A stretch of DNA of 64,000 nucleotides from Prauserella_A sp040645195 (lineage in GTDB: Bacteria > Actinomycetota > Actinomycetes > Mycobacteriales > Pseudonocardiaceae): NCBI RefSeq assembly GCF_040645195.1, contig NZ_JBEYXW010000021.1, forward strand, positions 53,967 through 117,966, given 5' to 3'. Below are positions 57,139 to 64,000 of the stretch, piece after piece; the stretch's first letter is position 1; every line of letters starts with the position of its first letter. Under the pieces are notes generated by a model. The model saw only the letters and a list, made by a program, of their open reading frames with translations. It had not been told where the DNA came from and made no database searches. Made by a program: the position numbers and the translations under genes.

Positions 57139-57756
57139 ATGTCCGAAAGCGGCGACGAAGCGATCCGGGTCGCGGCCGAGCGCGCTGAGACGACGGCAAG
57201 GCGCAACATCCCGCAGTTGCCCGACCTGCCGATCCCCGGCGACACGGCGAACCTGCGCGAGGGCCCCAACCTGCACGACGCCTGCCTGGCGCTGCTGCCG
57301 CTCGTCGGTGTGTGGCGCGGCGAGGGTGAGATCAACTACCCGACGATCGACGGCCCGTACCGCTTCGCGCAGCAGCTGACGATCTCCCACGACGGCAGGC
57401 CGTTCCTCTACCACGAGGCCCGCTCCTGGCTGCTCGACGAGGACGGCAAGGTCATCCGCCCCGCCGCGCGCGAGACCGGCTGGTGGCGGCCACAGGCCGA
57501 CGACACCATCGAGCTCCTGCTCTGCCACTCCAGCGGCATCCTTGAGCTCTTCTACGGCAAGCCGAAGACCCAGTCCGCCTGGCAGCTGGGAACCGACGCG
57601 GTCGTGCGCACGGCGACGGCCAAGGAGGTCACCGCAGCCCAGCGGCTCTACGGCATCGTCGCCGGCGGCGACCTCGGCTACGTCGAGGAGCGGGCCATGG
57701 TCGGTCAGCCCATGACCCCGCACGCCTCGGCCCTGCTGCACCGCGTCATCGGCTAG
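57139..57756 (+). CDS. Nitrobindin/FABP-like haem-binding protein (DUF1794)
   Basis: Ten-stranded beta-barrel protein of 205 residues. The family signature GVWRGEGEINYPTI (GxWxGxG type) is at about residues 54-67. YRFAQQLTISHDGRPFLYHE and ETGWWRPQADDTIELLLCHS follow, and the axial haem His is expected in the C-terminal ASALLHRVIG. Relatives bind ferric haem and isomerise peroxynitrite. The M. tuberculosis counterpart (Rv0813c) is in the same neighbourhood. ATG 57139 follows the small membrane peptide. Confidence 0.9.
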   Translation: MSESGDEAIRVAAERAETTARRNIPQLPDLPIPGDTANLREGPNLHDACLALLPLVGVWRGEGEINYPTIDGPYRFAQQLTISHDGRPFLYHEARSWLLDEDGKVIRPAARETGWWRPQADDTIELLLCHSSGILELFYGKPKTQSAWQLGTDAVVRTATAKEVTAAQRLYGIVAGGDLGYVEERAMVGQPMTPHASALLHRVIG

Positions 57757-57768
57757 CTCCTGGCGGCG

Positions 57769-58617
57769 TCAGCGGTACTGGGCGTCGTAGAGCTCCGCGA
57801 GTTCGGCGTGCACCGCAGTCGAGTCGGGCAACGCGGCCCCGTCGAGGGTGTGCATCCGAGTCAGCTTCCGCACCGACGAAGCCAGGAACACGCCATCCGC
57901 CGAGGGCAGCTCGCTCACCATGATCGGCTCGACCTTGGTGCCCCAGCCGCCCCGTTCGGCGGCACGGAACACGTCACCCTGCGTGGTGCCGGGCAGGATC
58001 CCGATCGTCGCAGGCGGCGTGTACAGCGTGCGCCCACGGACCACGATCACCGAGGACGTCGGCCCTTCCAGCACCGATCCGTCCGTCGCCGTGAAGATGA
58101 CGTCCGCCGCGCCGCGCCGGGCCGCCTCACGCCCCGCGGCCATGTTGATCGCGTAGGACAGCGACTTCGCCCCGAGCAGCAACCACGGCGCCCGCCCGGC
58201 GAGACCGGGATCGATCCCGCGGTCGAGCGTGATCGCGGCGATGCCCTCGACACGGGCCCGCTTGACCTTCTCGTCGATCTCCATGCCCAGCGCGAACCCG
58301 GTCGGAGTCGCGTTCGGGTCGCCATCGACGCCCCGCGTGTAGACGAGCTTCACGGCGATCTCGGGCCCGCCGGACCAGTTGTCGATCACCAGCTGTGTGA
58401 CGCGTTCCCACGCCGCACGATCCGGTTGCGGCAGGTCCATCATCGCGGCCGAGCGAGCCAACCGGTCCAGGTGCGGACCGAGCTCTCGCGGTGTCCCGCC
58501 GGTGACCAGGATCGTCTCGAAGACGCCGTCGCCACGGAGCAGGCCGAGGTCGTCGACGCGGATGTGGGCCTCGTCTGGGTCGGCAAGGGTGCCGTCGAGG
58601 AAAGCAAGCACGCGCAT
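57769..58617 (-). CDS. pabC: Aminodeoxychorismate lyase (PabC-like, PLP fold type IV)
   Basis: PLP enzyme of 282 residues that would release pyruvate from aminodeoxychorismate to give p-aminobenzoate for folate. Motifs are DDLGLLRGDGVFETILVTGG, AVKLVYTRG, the PLP Lys in WLLLGAKSLSYAINMAAGRE, TATDGSVLEGPTSSVIVV and GILPGTTQGDVFRAAER. D-amino-acid or branched-chain aminotransferase activity is an alternative, as the family overlaps. Convergent with nitrobindin, divergent from ygfZ as in M. tuberculosis Rv0812/Rv0811c. Confidence 0.87.
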   Translation of the reverse strand: MRVLAFLDGTLADPDEAHIRVDDLGLLRGDGVFETILVTGGTPRELGPHLDRLARSAAMMDLPQPDRAAWERVTQLVIDNWSGGPEIAVKLVYTRGVDGDPNATPTGFALGMEIDEKVKRARVEGIAAITLDRGIDPGLAGRAPWLLLGAKSLSYAINMAAGREAARRGAADVIFTATDGSVLEGPTSSVIVVRGRTLYTPPATIGILPGTTQGDVFRAAERGGWGTKVEPIMVSELPSADGVFLASSVRKLTRMHTLDGAALPDSTAVHAELAELYDAQYR

Positions 58618-58691
58618 ACGGCCCACCGTATCCGGCGCGCGGGCGATCACATCACCCCACCGAACCGCCCTTGCCGCCTACGATCGACGCT

Positions 58692-59816
58692 ATGGCCTCC
58701 TACCAGTCACCGCTGCTCAGTCGGCCCGGCGCGGTCGGCGCGCCCGACGGACATCCCGAGGCCGGGGTCCCCTGGCACTGGGGCGACCCGTTCGCCGAGC
58801 AGCGCACCGCCGTCCGCCGGGTCGCGGTGGTCGACCGGTCACATCGCGAGGTCATCACGGTCACCGGCGAAGACCGGCTGTCGTGGCTGCACCTGGTGCT
58901 CTCCCAGCACGTATCGGCGCTGCCCGAGGACACCGGCACCGAGGCGCTCGTGCTCGACAGCCAGGGCCGCATCGACGCGCACATGGTGCTCGGCTACACC
59001 GGCGGCACGATGTTCCTCGACACCGATCCCGGTGCGCAGGCAACGAGCGCCCTGCCGAAGGGCGGCAAGCAGACACTGCTCGGCTACCTCGAGGCGATGA
59101 AGTTCTGGTCCAAGGTGGACATCGTGGACGCGACCGATGACCTGGTCGTGCTGACGCTCCTCGGCCCCGACATCCCGAAGGTGCTCGACGTCGACCTTGA
59201 CGCGCGGTCGTACGCGGTGGCCCCGCTGCCGGGTGGCGGCTTCGCCCGGCGGATGCCGTGGCCCGGCAGGCACGCGGTGGACCTGCTCGTTCCCCGCGAG
59301 GATCTCACCGGCTGGTGGACCAGGCTCACCGATGCGGGCGCGCGGCCCGCGGGGAGCTGGGCGTTCGACGCGCTGCGCGTGGAGTCACTGCGGCCCCGGC
59401 TCGGGGTCGACACCGACGAGCGCACCATCCCGCACGAGGTGAACTGGATCGGCTCTGCGGCACACGTCGCGAAGGGCTGCTACCGCGGGCAGGAAACCGT
59501 GGCCAAGGTGCACAACGTCGGCAGGCCGCCCCGGCACCTGGTGCTGCTGCACCTCGACGGCTCACCGGAGATCTATCCCGAGACGGGTGATCCGGTGCTG
59601 CTCGGCGACCGGACGGTCGGCCGGGTCGGCAGCGTGGCGCAGCACCACGAGCTCGGGCCGATCGCGCTCGCGCTGGTGAAGCGGTCGACGCCGGTGGATG
59701 CCGAACTCATCGCCGGTGCCGAGGACAGGGCTGTGCAGGCGGCGATCGATCCCGACTCCGTTCCCGAGGAGCGGGCGGCTCCCGGACGGGAGGCCGTACA
59801 GCACTTCCGCGGGTAA
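58692..59816 (+). CDS. ygfZ: Folate-binding YgfZ/GcvT-like protein
   Basis: Cytosolic tetrahydrofolate-binding protein of 374 residues that supports Fe-S enzyme maturation. The diagnostic motif K-G-C-Y-x-G-Q-E is present as AKGCYRGQETVAKVHNVG; GcvT-like features include VDRSHREVITVTGEDRLSWL and HEVNWIGSAAHVAKG. Full length. ATG at 58692 preceded by a short open frame that is not family-like. Next to the PABA-forming lyase, a folate-linked pairing. Confidence 0.92.
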   Translation: MASYQSPLLSRPGAVGAPDGHPEAGVPWHWGDPFAEQRTAVRRVAVVDRSHREVITVTGEDRLSWLHLVLSQHVSALPEDTGTEALVLDSQGRIDAHMVLGYTGGTMFLDTDPGAQATSALPKGGKQTLLGYLEAMKFWSKVDIVDATDDLVVLTLLGPDIPKVLDVDLDARSYAVAPLPGGGFARRMPWPGRHAVDLLVPREDLTGWWTRLTDAGARPAGSWAFDALRVESLRPRLGVDTDERTIPHEVNWIGSAAHVAKGCYRGQETVAKVHNVGRPPRHLVLLHLDGSPEIYPETGDPVLLGDRTVGRVGSVAQHHELGPIALALVKRSTPVDAELIAGAEDRAVQAAIDPDSVPEERAAPGREAVQHFRG

Positions 59817-59870
59817 GATGATCATGGCCCCGGCCTGGTGTGCCCAACGGAACTAGAGCAGGATGGCCCC

Positions 59871-60452
59871 GTGATCGAAGTCCGGCCCGGCGGGCGACGT
59901 CGCATCGACCGTGTCCTCGCCGCCGACTATGCAACCGACCTGGAGAACCTGCCGCTCACCACTCTGCGCGAGCGGCGGGACGAAGCCGCCCAGGAGGAGA
60001 CCGACCTGTCGTACCTGCGCCGGTTGCTCCACGCGCGCATCGACATCGTGAAGGCCGAACAGCAACGGCGCAGCTCCGGCGGTGCGGCCAGTGTGGTGGA
60101 CCAACTGGCCACGATCCTCGCCGACAACGCGCTCGGGCCCGCGGCCGGCTCCGGCAGGCACCAGCCGCTGGAGCCCTCGCGCGCGGGCGAGTACCGGCGC
60201 AGGGCCGAGGCGCTGGTCGGCAACGCGAACCTGTCCGACGTGTCGGCCCTGTCCGACGCACAGCTGGCCGAGACCCTGGACAGCTTCCGGGAGCAGGAGT
60301 CGTCGGTGTCCCTGCGGCGCCGCCAGGTGCAGGCCGTGGTCGACGCCTTCAACGCCGAGATCGCCCGCCGCTATGCGCAGGGCACCGCGTCAGTGGATGA
60401 ACTGCTCGCCAGCGAGCGGCGCCGCGACGACCAGGACGGCGACGCCGGCTAG
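59871..60452 (+). CDS. rsiG: RsiG-type c-di-GMP-binding anti-sigma homologue
   Basis: Soluble coiled-coil protein of 193 residues. It carries two copies of the RsiG signature E(x)3S(x)2R(x)3Q(x)3D: the first at Glu43, Ser47, Arg50, His54, Asp58 (His in place of Gln) and the second, perfect, at Glu143, Ser147, Arg150, Gln154, Asp158. In Streptomyces, RsiG binds c-di-GMP through these helices and holds the sigma factor WhiG. No sigma gene is adjacent. GTG 59871 follows AGCAGGA; a longer frame to 59838 is possible. A diguanylate cyclase gene lies 15.5 kb upstream. Confidence 0.82.
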   Translation: MIEVRPGGRRRIDRVLAADYATDLENLPLTTLRERRDEAAQEETDLSYLRRLLHARIDIVKAEQQRRSSGGAASVVDQLATILADNALGPAAGSGRHQPLEPSRAGEYRRRAEALVGNANLSDVSALSDAQLAETLDSFREQESSVSLRRRQVQAVVDAFNAEIARRYAQGTASVDELLASERRRDDQDGDAG

Positions 60453-61351
60453 TTGAAGCGTTCGCGGGTGGCGATGTCGCTCCAGTAGTCGCGGAGTGTC
60501 TGGAACAGCTCGGCGATCTCCTCGACCACGCCGCCCCGCATGGCCTGCAGTATCGCGTGCACTTCCTCCGCCGAGGTGTCCGATTCCAGGATCGGGTCCT
60601 CGATGAGCTGGACCAGGCCGCCGTAGTCGAGCTCGACCGCCGACGCCGGATGGAAGTTCGACAACCACCGGCCAGTCTCGGCGAGGATGCGCGCGGGTCC
60701 CGATTCGCCGAGTACCTCCTCCACCAGCTCCTCCGCCTCGGCGACCCGCCGCAACGCGTCCGTCATCGCCGTGCGCCACGACAGCTCCCGCTCGGGATCC
60801 TGCTGCCCGCTGCCGAGGACGAGCCTGCGCTCGTCGGGCTCGATGAGACAGAACCACGGCAGTGGAACCGTCCACGTGGTGGACAGGATGTGCATGGTGC
60901 TGGGCAGATCGCGCAGAGCGGCGTTGGCCCGCGACCTGATCGCGTCGGCGGAAAGGCCGGTCGCGTCGAGCACCGCGGCCCGCAGCGCCGGCTGCGCCTC
61001 ACTCAGGAAACCGATCAGGGCCGCCGCCGAGCGCGCCCGCACCTCCAGCGGGCAGACGAGCGGGCCGGGCCCCACCACGGCACTGCCCGCGGTCGGCACA
61101 TCCTCGGGATCGAGCACGAGCACGTCGGTCCTCGCGCTGGGCGCGGGGGCACCGCCTGCGAGCTCAGCGGGAAGCAGCCGAGGCGGTATTGAAATCTGTG
61201 ACCTCAACCACAAGAGGTGCTCGCGCTCGCCCGCTGCGGCATGCGTCAGCGTGGCCGCCTCGACGGCCCGAACCAGCTGCTCATCAGGCGGTTCGCCGAA
61301 AGCAGGCAGCGGTTCATAGACCCGCAGATAGGCCACGAACGGACGGATCAC
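60449..61351 (-). CDS. Uncharacterised conserved actinobacterial protein
   Basis: Soluble protein of 300 residues that I do not recognise by name. The start VIRPFVAYLRVYEPLPAF (GTG 61351) and blocks such as SAAALIGFLSEAQPALRAAV, TTWTVPLPWFCLIEPDERRL and GRWLSNFHPASAVELDYGGL look conserved and well folded. No signal peptide or membrane helix. Glu/Leu-rich C-terminus. It converges on the rsiG-like gene with a four-base overlap. A function cannot be suggested; being always near rsiG-like and DUF3073 genes would be informative. Confidence 0.75.
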   Translation of the reverse strand: MIRPFVAYLRVYEPLPAFGEPPDEQLVRAVEAATLTHAAAGEREHLLWLRSQISIPPRLLPAELAGGAPAPSARTDVLVLDPEDVPTAGSAVVGPGPLVCPLEVRARSAAALIGFLSEAQPALRAAVLDATGLSADAIRSRANAALRDLPSTMHILSTTWTVPLPWFCLIEPDERRLVLGSGQQDPERELSWRTAMTDALRRVAEAEELVEEVLGESGPARILAETGRWLSNFHPASAVELDYGGLVQLIEDPILESDTSAEEVHAILQAMRGGVVEEIAELFQTLRDYWSDIATRERFN

Positions 61352-61559
61352 CCAGGAATCCTGGCACGACACGGGGTGTCGACACGCATCGGCTGGCCCG
61401 TTCGAAGGACGAAAGCAATACTGTCACCGTTCGCACACCATGCCACGTCGCATCGGACCCCGTCGACACGGTACGGTGTGCTCAGGAAATAGTTGTCGAG
61501 ACGACGCGGGGCCGCCGATATCCCCCGGCCGCCCCGCCCCTGCGCAAGGGGGTCGAGCC

Positions 61560-61745
61560 ATGGGGCGCGGCCGAGCTAAGGCCAAGCAGACGAAGGTGGC
61601 CAGGGAGCTCAAGTACAGCACTCCCACCACGGACTTCGATGCTCTGCAGCGTGAGCTGTCGGGCAGCTCCTCGGACAAGGACCACGAGGACGAGGAACGG
61701 TACGAGGACCCGTACGACGACGGGTACAACGACTACCGTCGTTGA
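61560..61745 (+). CDS. DUF3073 small acidic protein
   Basis: Protein of 61 residues with a basic N-terminus (MGRGRAKAKQTKVARELKYS) and a very acidic C-terminus (KDHEDEERYEDPYDDGYNDY). This is the standard DUF3073 layout found across actinobacteria (Rv0810c in M. tuberculosis); function unknown. The 187 bp upstream show no further gene. A very long hairpin follows directly. Confidence 0.92.
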   Translation: MGRGRAKAKQTKVARELKYSTPTTDFDALQRELSGSSSDKDHEDEERYEDPYDDGYNDYRR

Positions 61746-61746
61746 C

Positions 61747-61804
61747 GCAGCGGAACGCGAGGGTGGGAACCGGCAAGCCGGTACCCACCCTCGCGTTCCG
61801 CTGC
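61747..61804. terminator. Very long hairpin terminator after DUF3073
   Basis: A 28-bp stem with a single mismatch and an AA loop, starting GCAGCGGAACGCGAGGGTGG, one base after the stop codon. It leaves 36 bp before the next gene. No U-run. Confidence 0.85.
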
Positions 61805-61840
61805 GGACTCTTTCTGCCGACGAAGACGTAGGGAGCGAAT

Positions 61841-62701
61841 GTGCCTGACATCCGGCGGGTCGGAGTGGTCGGCGCGGGCCTGATGGGCTCGGGCATCGCG
61901 GAGGTACACGCGCGAGCCGGCCTGGATGTGGTGATCAACGAGGTCAACCTGCCCGCGCTCGACGCGGGCAGGGCCCGCATCGAGAAGTCGCTACAGCGGG
62001 CTGTTCGCAGCGGCAAACTCGCCGCGGAGGAGGCCGAGGCGGCTGTCGGCCGTATCACGTTCACGACCGACCTCGACGCGTTCGCCGACCGCGATCTCGT
62101 CGTGGAGGCCGTGCTGGAGCAGGAGCAGGCCAAGGTCGAGCTGTTCCGGTCACTGGACAAGGTCGTCGAGGGCGCCGACGCCATCCTGGCGTCCAACACC
62201 TCCTCCATCCCGATCATGAAGCTGGGCATGGCGACCAGCCGCCCGCAGCAGGTGATCGGCATCCACTTCTTCAACCCGGTTCCGGTGCTGCCGCTCGTGG
62301 AGCTGGTGCCGTCACTACTGACGAGCGAGGAGACGGTGGCGCGCGCCGACGCGCACGTCTCCAGCGCGCTCGCCAAGACCGTCATCCGCTCGCAGGACCG
62401 CGCAGGCTTCATCGTCAACGCGCTGCTGGTGCCGTACCTGGTCTCGGCGATCCGGATGTTCGAGTCGGGCTTCGCCTCCGCCGAGGACATCGATCACGGC
62501 ATGGAGAAGGGCACCGCGCACCCGATGGGCCCGCTGCGGCTGGCCGACCTGATCGGGCTGGACACGGTCAAGGCGATCGCCGACTCGATGTACGCGGAGT
62601 TCAAGGAGCCGCTCTACTCGGCGCCGCCGCTGCTGCTGCGCATGGTCGACGCCGGGCTGCTCGGCAAGAAGACGGGCCGCGGCTTCTACAACTACGAGTG
62701 A
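61841..62701 (+). CDS. 3-hydroxybutyryl-CoA dehydrogenase
   Basis: NAD(P)-dependent 3-hydroxyacyl-CoA dehydrogenase of 286 residues. The Rossmann motif is VGVVGAGLMGSGIAEVHARA; catalytic residues lie in ASNTSSIPIMKL, VIGIHFFNPVPVLPLVELVP (His) and the acid Glu in LVVEAVLEQEQAK; GTAHPMGPLRLADLIGLDTV and KTGRGFYNYE complete the family signature. GTG start. Acts in butyryl-CoA/PHB or fatty-acid metabolism. The following oxidoreductase starts seven bases later. Confidence 0.94.
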   Translation: MPDIRRVGVVGAGLMGSGIAEVHARAGLDVVINEVNLPALDAGRARIEKSLQRAVRSGKLAAEEAEAAVGRITFTTDLDAFADRDLVVEAVLEQEQAKVELFRSLDKVVEGADAILASNTSSIPIMKLGMATSRPQQVIGIHFFNPVPVLPLVELVPSLLTSEETVARADAHVSSALAKTVIRSQDRAGFIVNALLVPYLVSAIRMFESGFASAEDIDHGMEKGTAHPMGPLRLADLIGLDTVKAIADSMYAEFKEPLYSAPPLLLRMVDAGLLGKKTGRGFYNYE

Positions 62702-62707
62702 CCCGGC

Positions 62708-63595
62708 ATGGACGAGCCGCTGCGGATTGGACTAGTCGGCGCGGGACCGTGGGCGAGGTCGGTACATGCACCGGCGCTTGCCGACCATCCGGGTACAACA
62801 CTGAGCGCCGTGTGGACCCGGCGTCCCGAGGTCGCCACCGCGTTCGCCGCGGAGCACTACACCCGCGCGTGCGCCACGTTCGACGAACTACTTGACGAGG
62901 TCGACGCCGTCGCGTTCGCTGTGCCACCCGCCGTGCAGGCCGGCTACGCGGTCACCGCCGCCAAAGCGGGTAAGCACCTCATCCTGGAGAAGCCGGTCGC
63001 GGACGACGTGGCGACGGCGGCCCGGGTCGCGGATGCGGTTGCGGATGCCGGCGTCGCGGCGCTCGTGGTGCTGACCCTGCGGTACGCACTGCAGACGCGC
63101 GAATGGCTCGACGGTCTCGCCGCGACCGGCGGCTGGGCGGGCGGCAACGGGCGCTGGCTCTCCGGCGCTCTGCTCGCCGGCCAGTACAGCGGCTCGGAGT
63201 GGCGGCACTCCTCGGGCGCACTGGCTGACATCGGGCCACATGCCGTCGACCTGATGGACGCCGCGCTCGGCGAGGTCACCGCCGTGCGTGCGGCGCACCG
63301 CACCGCCGGCGATCTGTGGCATGTCGTACTGGAACACAACGGCAGCGCCACGAGCACGTTGAGCATGTCCATCCGGCTGCCGCTACGCCCGACGGTGATC
63401 GAGTTCGCGGTGTACGGCGAGCACGGGCTCCGCACCCTGAACGGCAAGCCGGGATCACCGGCCGAAGCGTTCACCGCGCTGCTCGACGACTTCGCCGCCA
63501 TGATCGCCAGCGGCGTCCGCGAGCACCCCTGCGACGTGCACCGCGGCCTCCGCCTGCAACGCATACTCGCCGATTGCCTACGGATCGCCCAGTAA
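62708..63595 (+). CDS. Gfo/Idh/MocA-family oxidoreductase
   Basis: NAD(P)-dependent sugar or inositol-type dehydrogenase of 295 residues. N-terminal Rossmann fold RIGLVGAGPWARSVHAPALA, the cofactor/catalytic motif LILEKPVADD, and the substrate domain with the active-site His in ALADIGPHAVDLMDAALG. The substrate is unknown. Six bases after the hydroxyacyl-CoA dehydrogenase stop, so probably co-transcribed although functionally unrelated. Followed by repeat copy 3. Confidence 0.9.
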   Translation: MDEPLRIGLVGAGPWARSVHAPALADHPGTTLSAVWTRRPEVATAFAAEHYTRACATFDELLDEVDAVAFAVPPAVQAGYAVTAAKAGKHLILEKPVADDVATAARVADAVADAGVAALVVLTLRYALQTREWLDGLAATGGWAGGNGRWLSGALLAGQYSGSEWRHSSGALADIGPHAVDLMDAALGEVTAVRAAHRTAGDLWHVVLEHNGSATSTLSMSIRLPLRPTVIEFAVYGEHGLRTLNGKPGSPAEAFTALLDDFAAMIASGVREHPCDVHRGLRLQRILADCLRIAQ

Positions 63596-63596
63596 G

Positions 63597-63647
63597 CCCC
63601 CAAGGCCACCTTGGTTGCGTTCAATGCAACCAAGGTGGCCTTGGGGG
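63597..63647. repeat. Dispersed palindromic element, copy 3 (terminator-like)
   Basis: A 51-bp almost perfect palindrome, CCCCCAAGGCCACCTTGG then TTGCGTTCAATGCAA, ending CCAAGGTGGCCTTGGGGG, placed between convergent genes directly after the oxidoreductase stop. Confidence 0.92.
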
Positions 63648-63665
63648 CTGTTACTCAGCTGTTAC

Positions 63666-64000
63666 TCAGGCGTCCACGCGCTCCTTCGGCTCCGCGTCGG
63701 CAGCGCGGCGGGGGAGGAGCCTCCGCAGCAGCGGCCATGCGAGGAGCACCGCGATCACCACGTAGATCACCACCGCTATCGGCGAGTTGATCAACCCGGT
63801 GAGGCTGCCATCGCTGATCTGCAGGGCGCGGCGCATCTGCAGCTCCGCCGCTGGGCCGAGGATCACACCGACGATCGCGGGCAGCACCGGTAGCCCGTAC
63901 CGTCGCATGGCGAAGCCGAGCAGGCCGATCGCGAACAGCAGCAGGAGATCCAGCACCTCACCGGCCGCGGCGTAGGCACCGACGCTGGCGAAGAACAGGA
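63666..64000 (-). CDS. TctA-like tricarboxylate transporter large subunit, C-terminal part
   Basis: C-terminal 110 residues of a large permease of a tripartite tricarboxylate (TctABC) transporter, cut by the window edge. Reading in from 64000 gives LFFASVGAYAAAGEVLDLLL, then GLLGFAMRRYGLPVLPAIVG, VILGPAAELQMRRALQISDG, a typical TctA end with the final helix pair and a charged tail. The rest, and probably TctB and TctC, lie beyond the window. Confidence 0.88.
   Translation of the reverse strand, partial: LFFASVGAYAAAGEVLDLLLLFAIGLLGFAMRRYGLPVLPAIVGVILGPAAELQMRRALQISDGSLTGLINSPIAVVIYVVIAVLLAWPLLRRLLPRRAADAEPKERVDA

Noticed and set aside
61373..61559. Small palindromes (such as GTGTCGACAC) upstream of DUF3073
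   Set aside because: Short GC-rich palindromes are expected by chance here, and no second copy near a related gene was found.

Overview
The window is about 64 kb of high-GC chromosomal DNA from an actinomycete, most likely a member of the Pseudonocardiaceae (an Amycolatopsis/Prauserella-like genus; this is inference). The evidence is the many GTG starts and four-base stop/start overlaps, mycothiol synthase, GlnR, an LmeA-like protein, a DUF3073 protein, 11-bp PhoP-type direct repeats and a 19-bp DtxR/IdeR-type iron box. I see no rRNA, tRNA, CRISPR array, prophage or intact insertion sequence.

Layout. 1-2.6 kb: 3' part of a siderophore ABC importer (two FecCD permeases and an ATPase). 2.7-4.6 kb: a broken Nudix gene and an ArsR/SRPBCC pair. 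4.6-13.5 kb: a catabolic island for a four-carbon acid sugar (OtnI, OtnC and OtnK homologues, an MHS-type transporter, a GntR regulator, an LhgO-like flavoprotein, an LDH2-type dehydrogenase, an Asp/Glu-racemase-like protein and a cytosolic binding protein), linked by four related palindromes. 13.5-29.8 kb: mixed accessory genes, many secreted: a secreted pyrophosphatase, a TetR unit, a beta-propeller phytase, a multicopper oxidase unit with a PadR regulator, a PGRP amidase with LGFP repeats, an iron-box-controlled EfeU/short EfeO pair, a 21-residue Cys-rich peptide, a serine protease and an amidase. 29.8-35.6 kb: a maltose-type ABC importer with a GH13 glucosidase and a LacI regulator. 35.6-39.2 kb: a decayed zone holding remnants of a sigma factor, a Pro-rich membrane protein, a YceI protein and a PIN toxin among intact genes. 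39.3-44.4 kb: VapBC, tRNA-dihydrouridine synthase, hydrolase, ECF sigma factor, HxlR regulator and a GGDEF protein.

44.6-61.8 kb is a conserved housekeeping block. Gene content and order resemble the M. tuberculosis Rv0810c-Rv0823c neighbourhood: LCP protein, PhoU, PstB, MshD, GlnR, LmeA, thioredoxin, sulfurtransferase, DUF1416, nitrobindin, aminodeoxychorismate lyase, YgfZ and DUF3073, with pstSCA joined to pstB. PhoP-type boxes precede phoU and pstS. A sulfur unit is headed by a Cys-containing leader peptide. An RsiG-type c-di-GMP-binding anti-sigma homologue lies near the end. The window closes with a 3-hydroxyacyl-CoA dehydrogenase, a Gfo/Idh/MocA oxidoreductase and the C-terminus of a TctA permease.

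Two repeat families deserve attention. A palindromic terminator-like element occurs three times. One copy is split by a ~55-bp mini-insert whose near relative sits in frame inside mshD.
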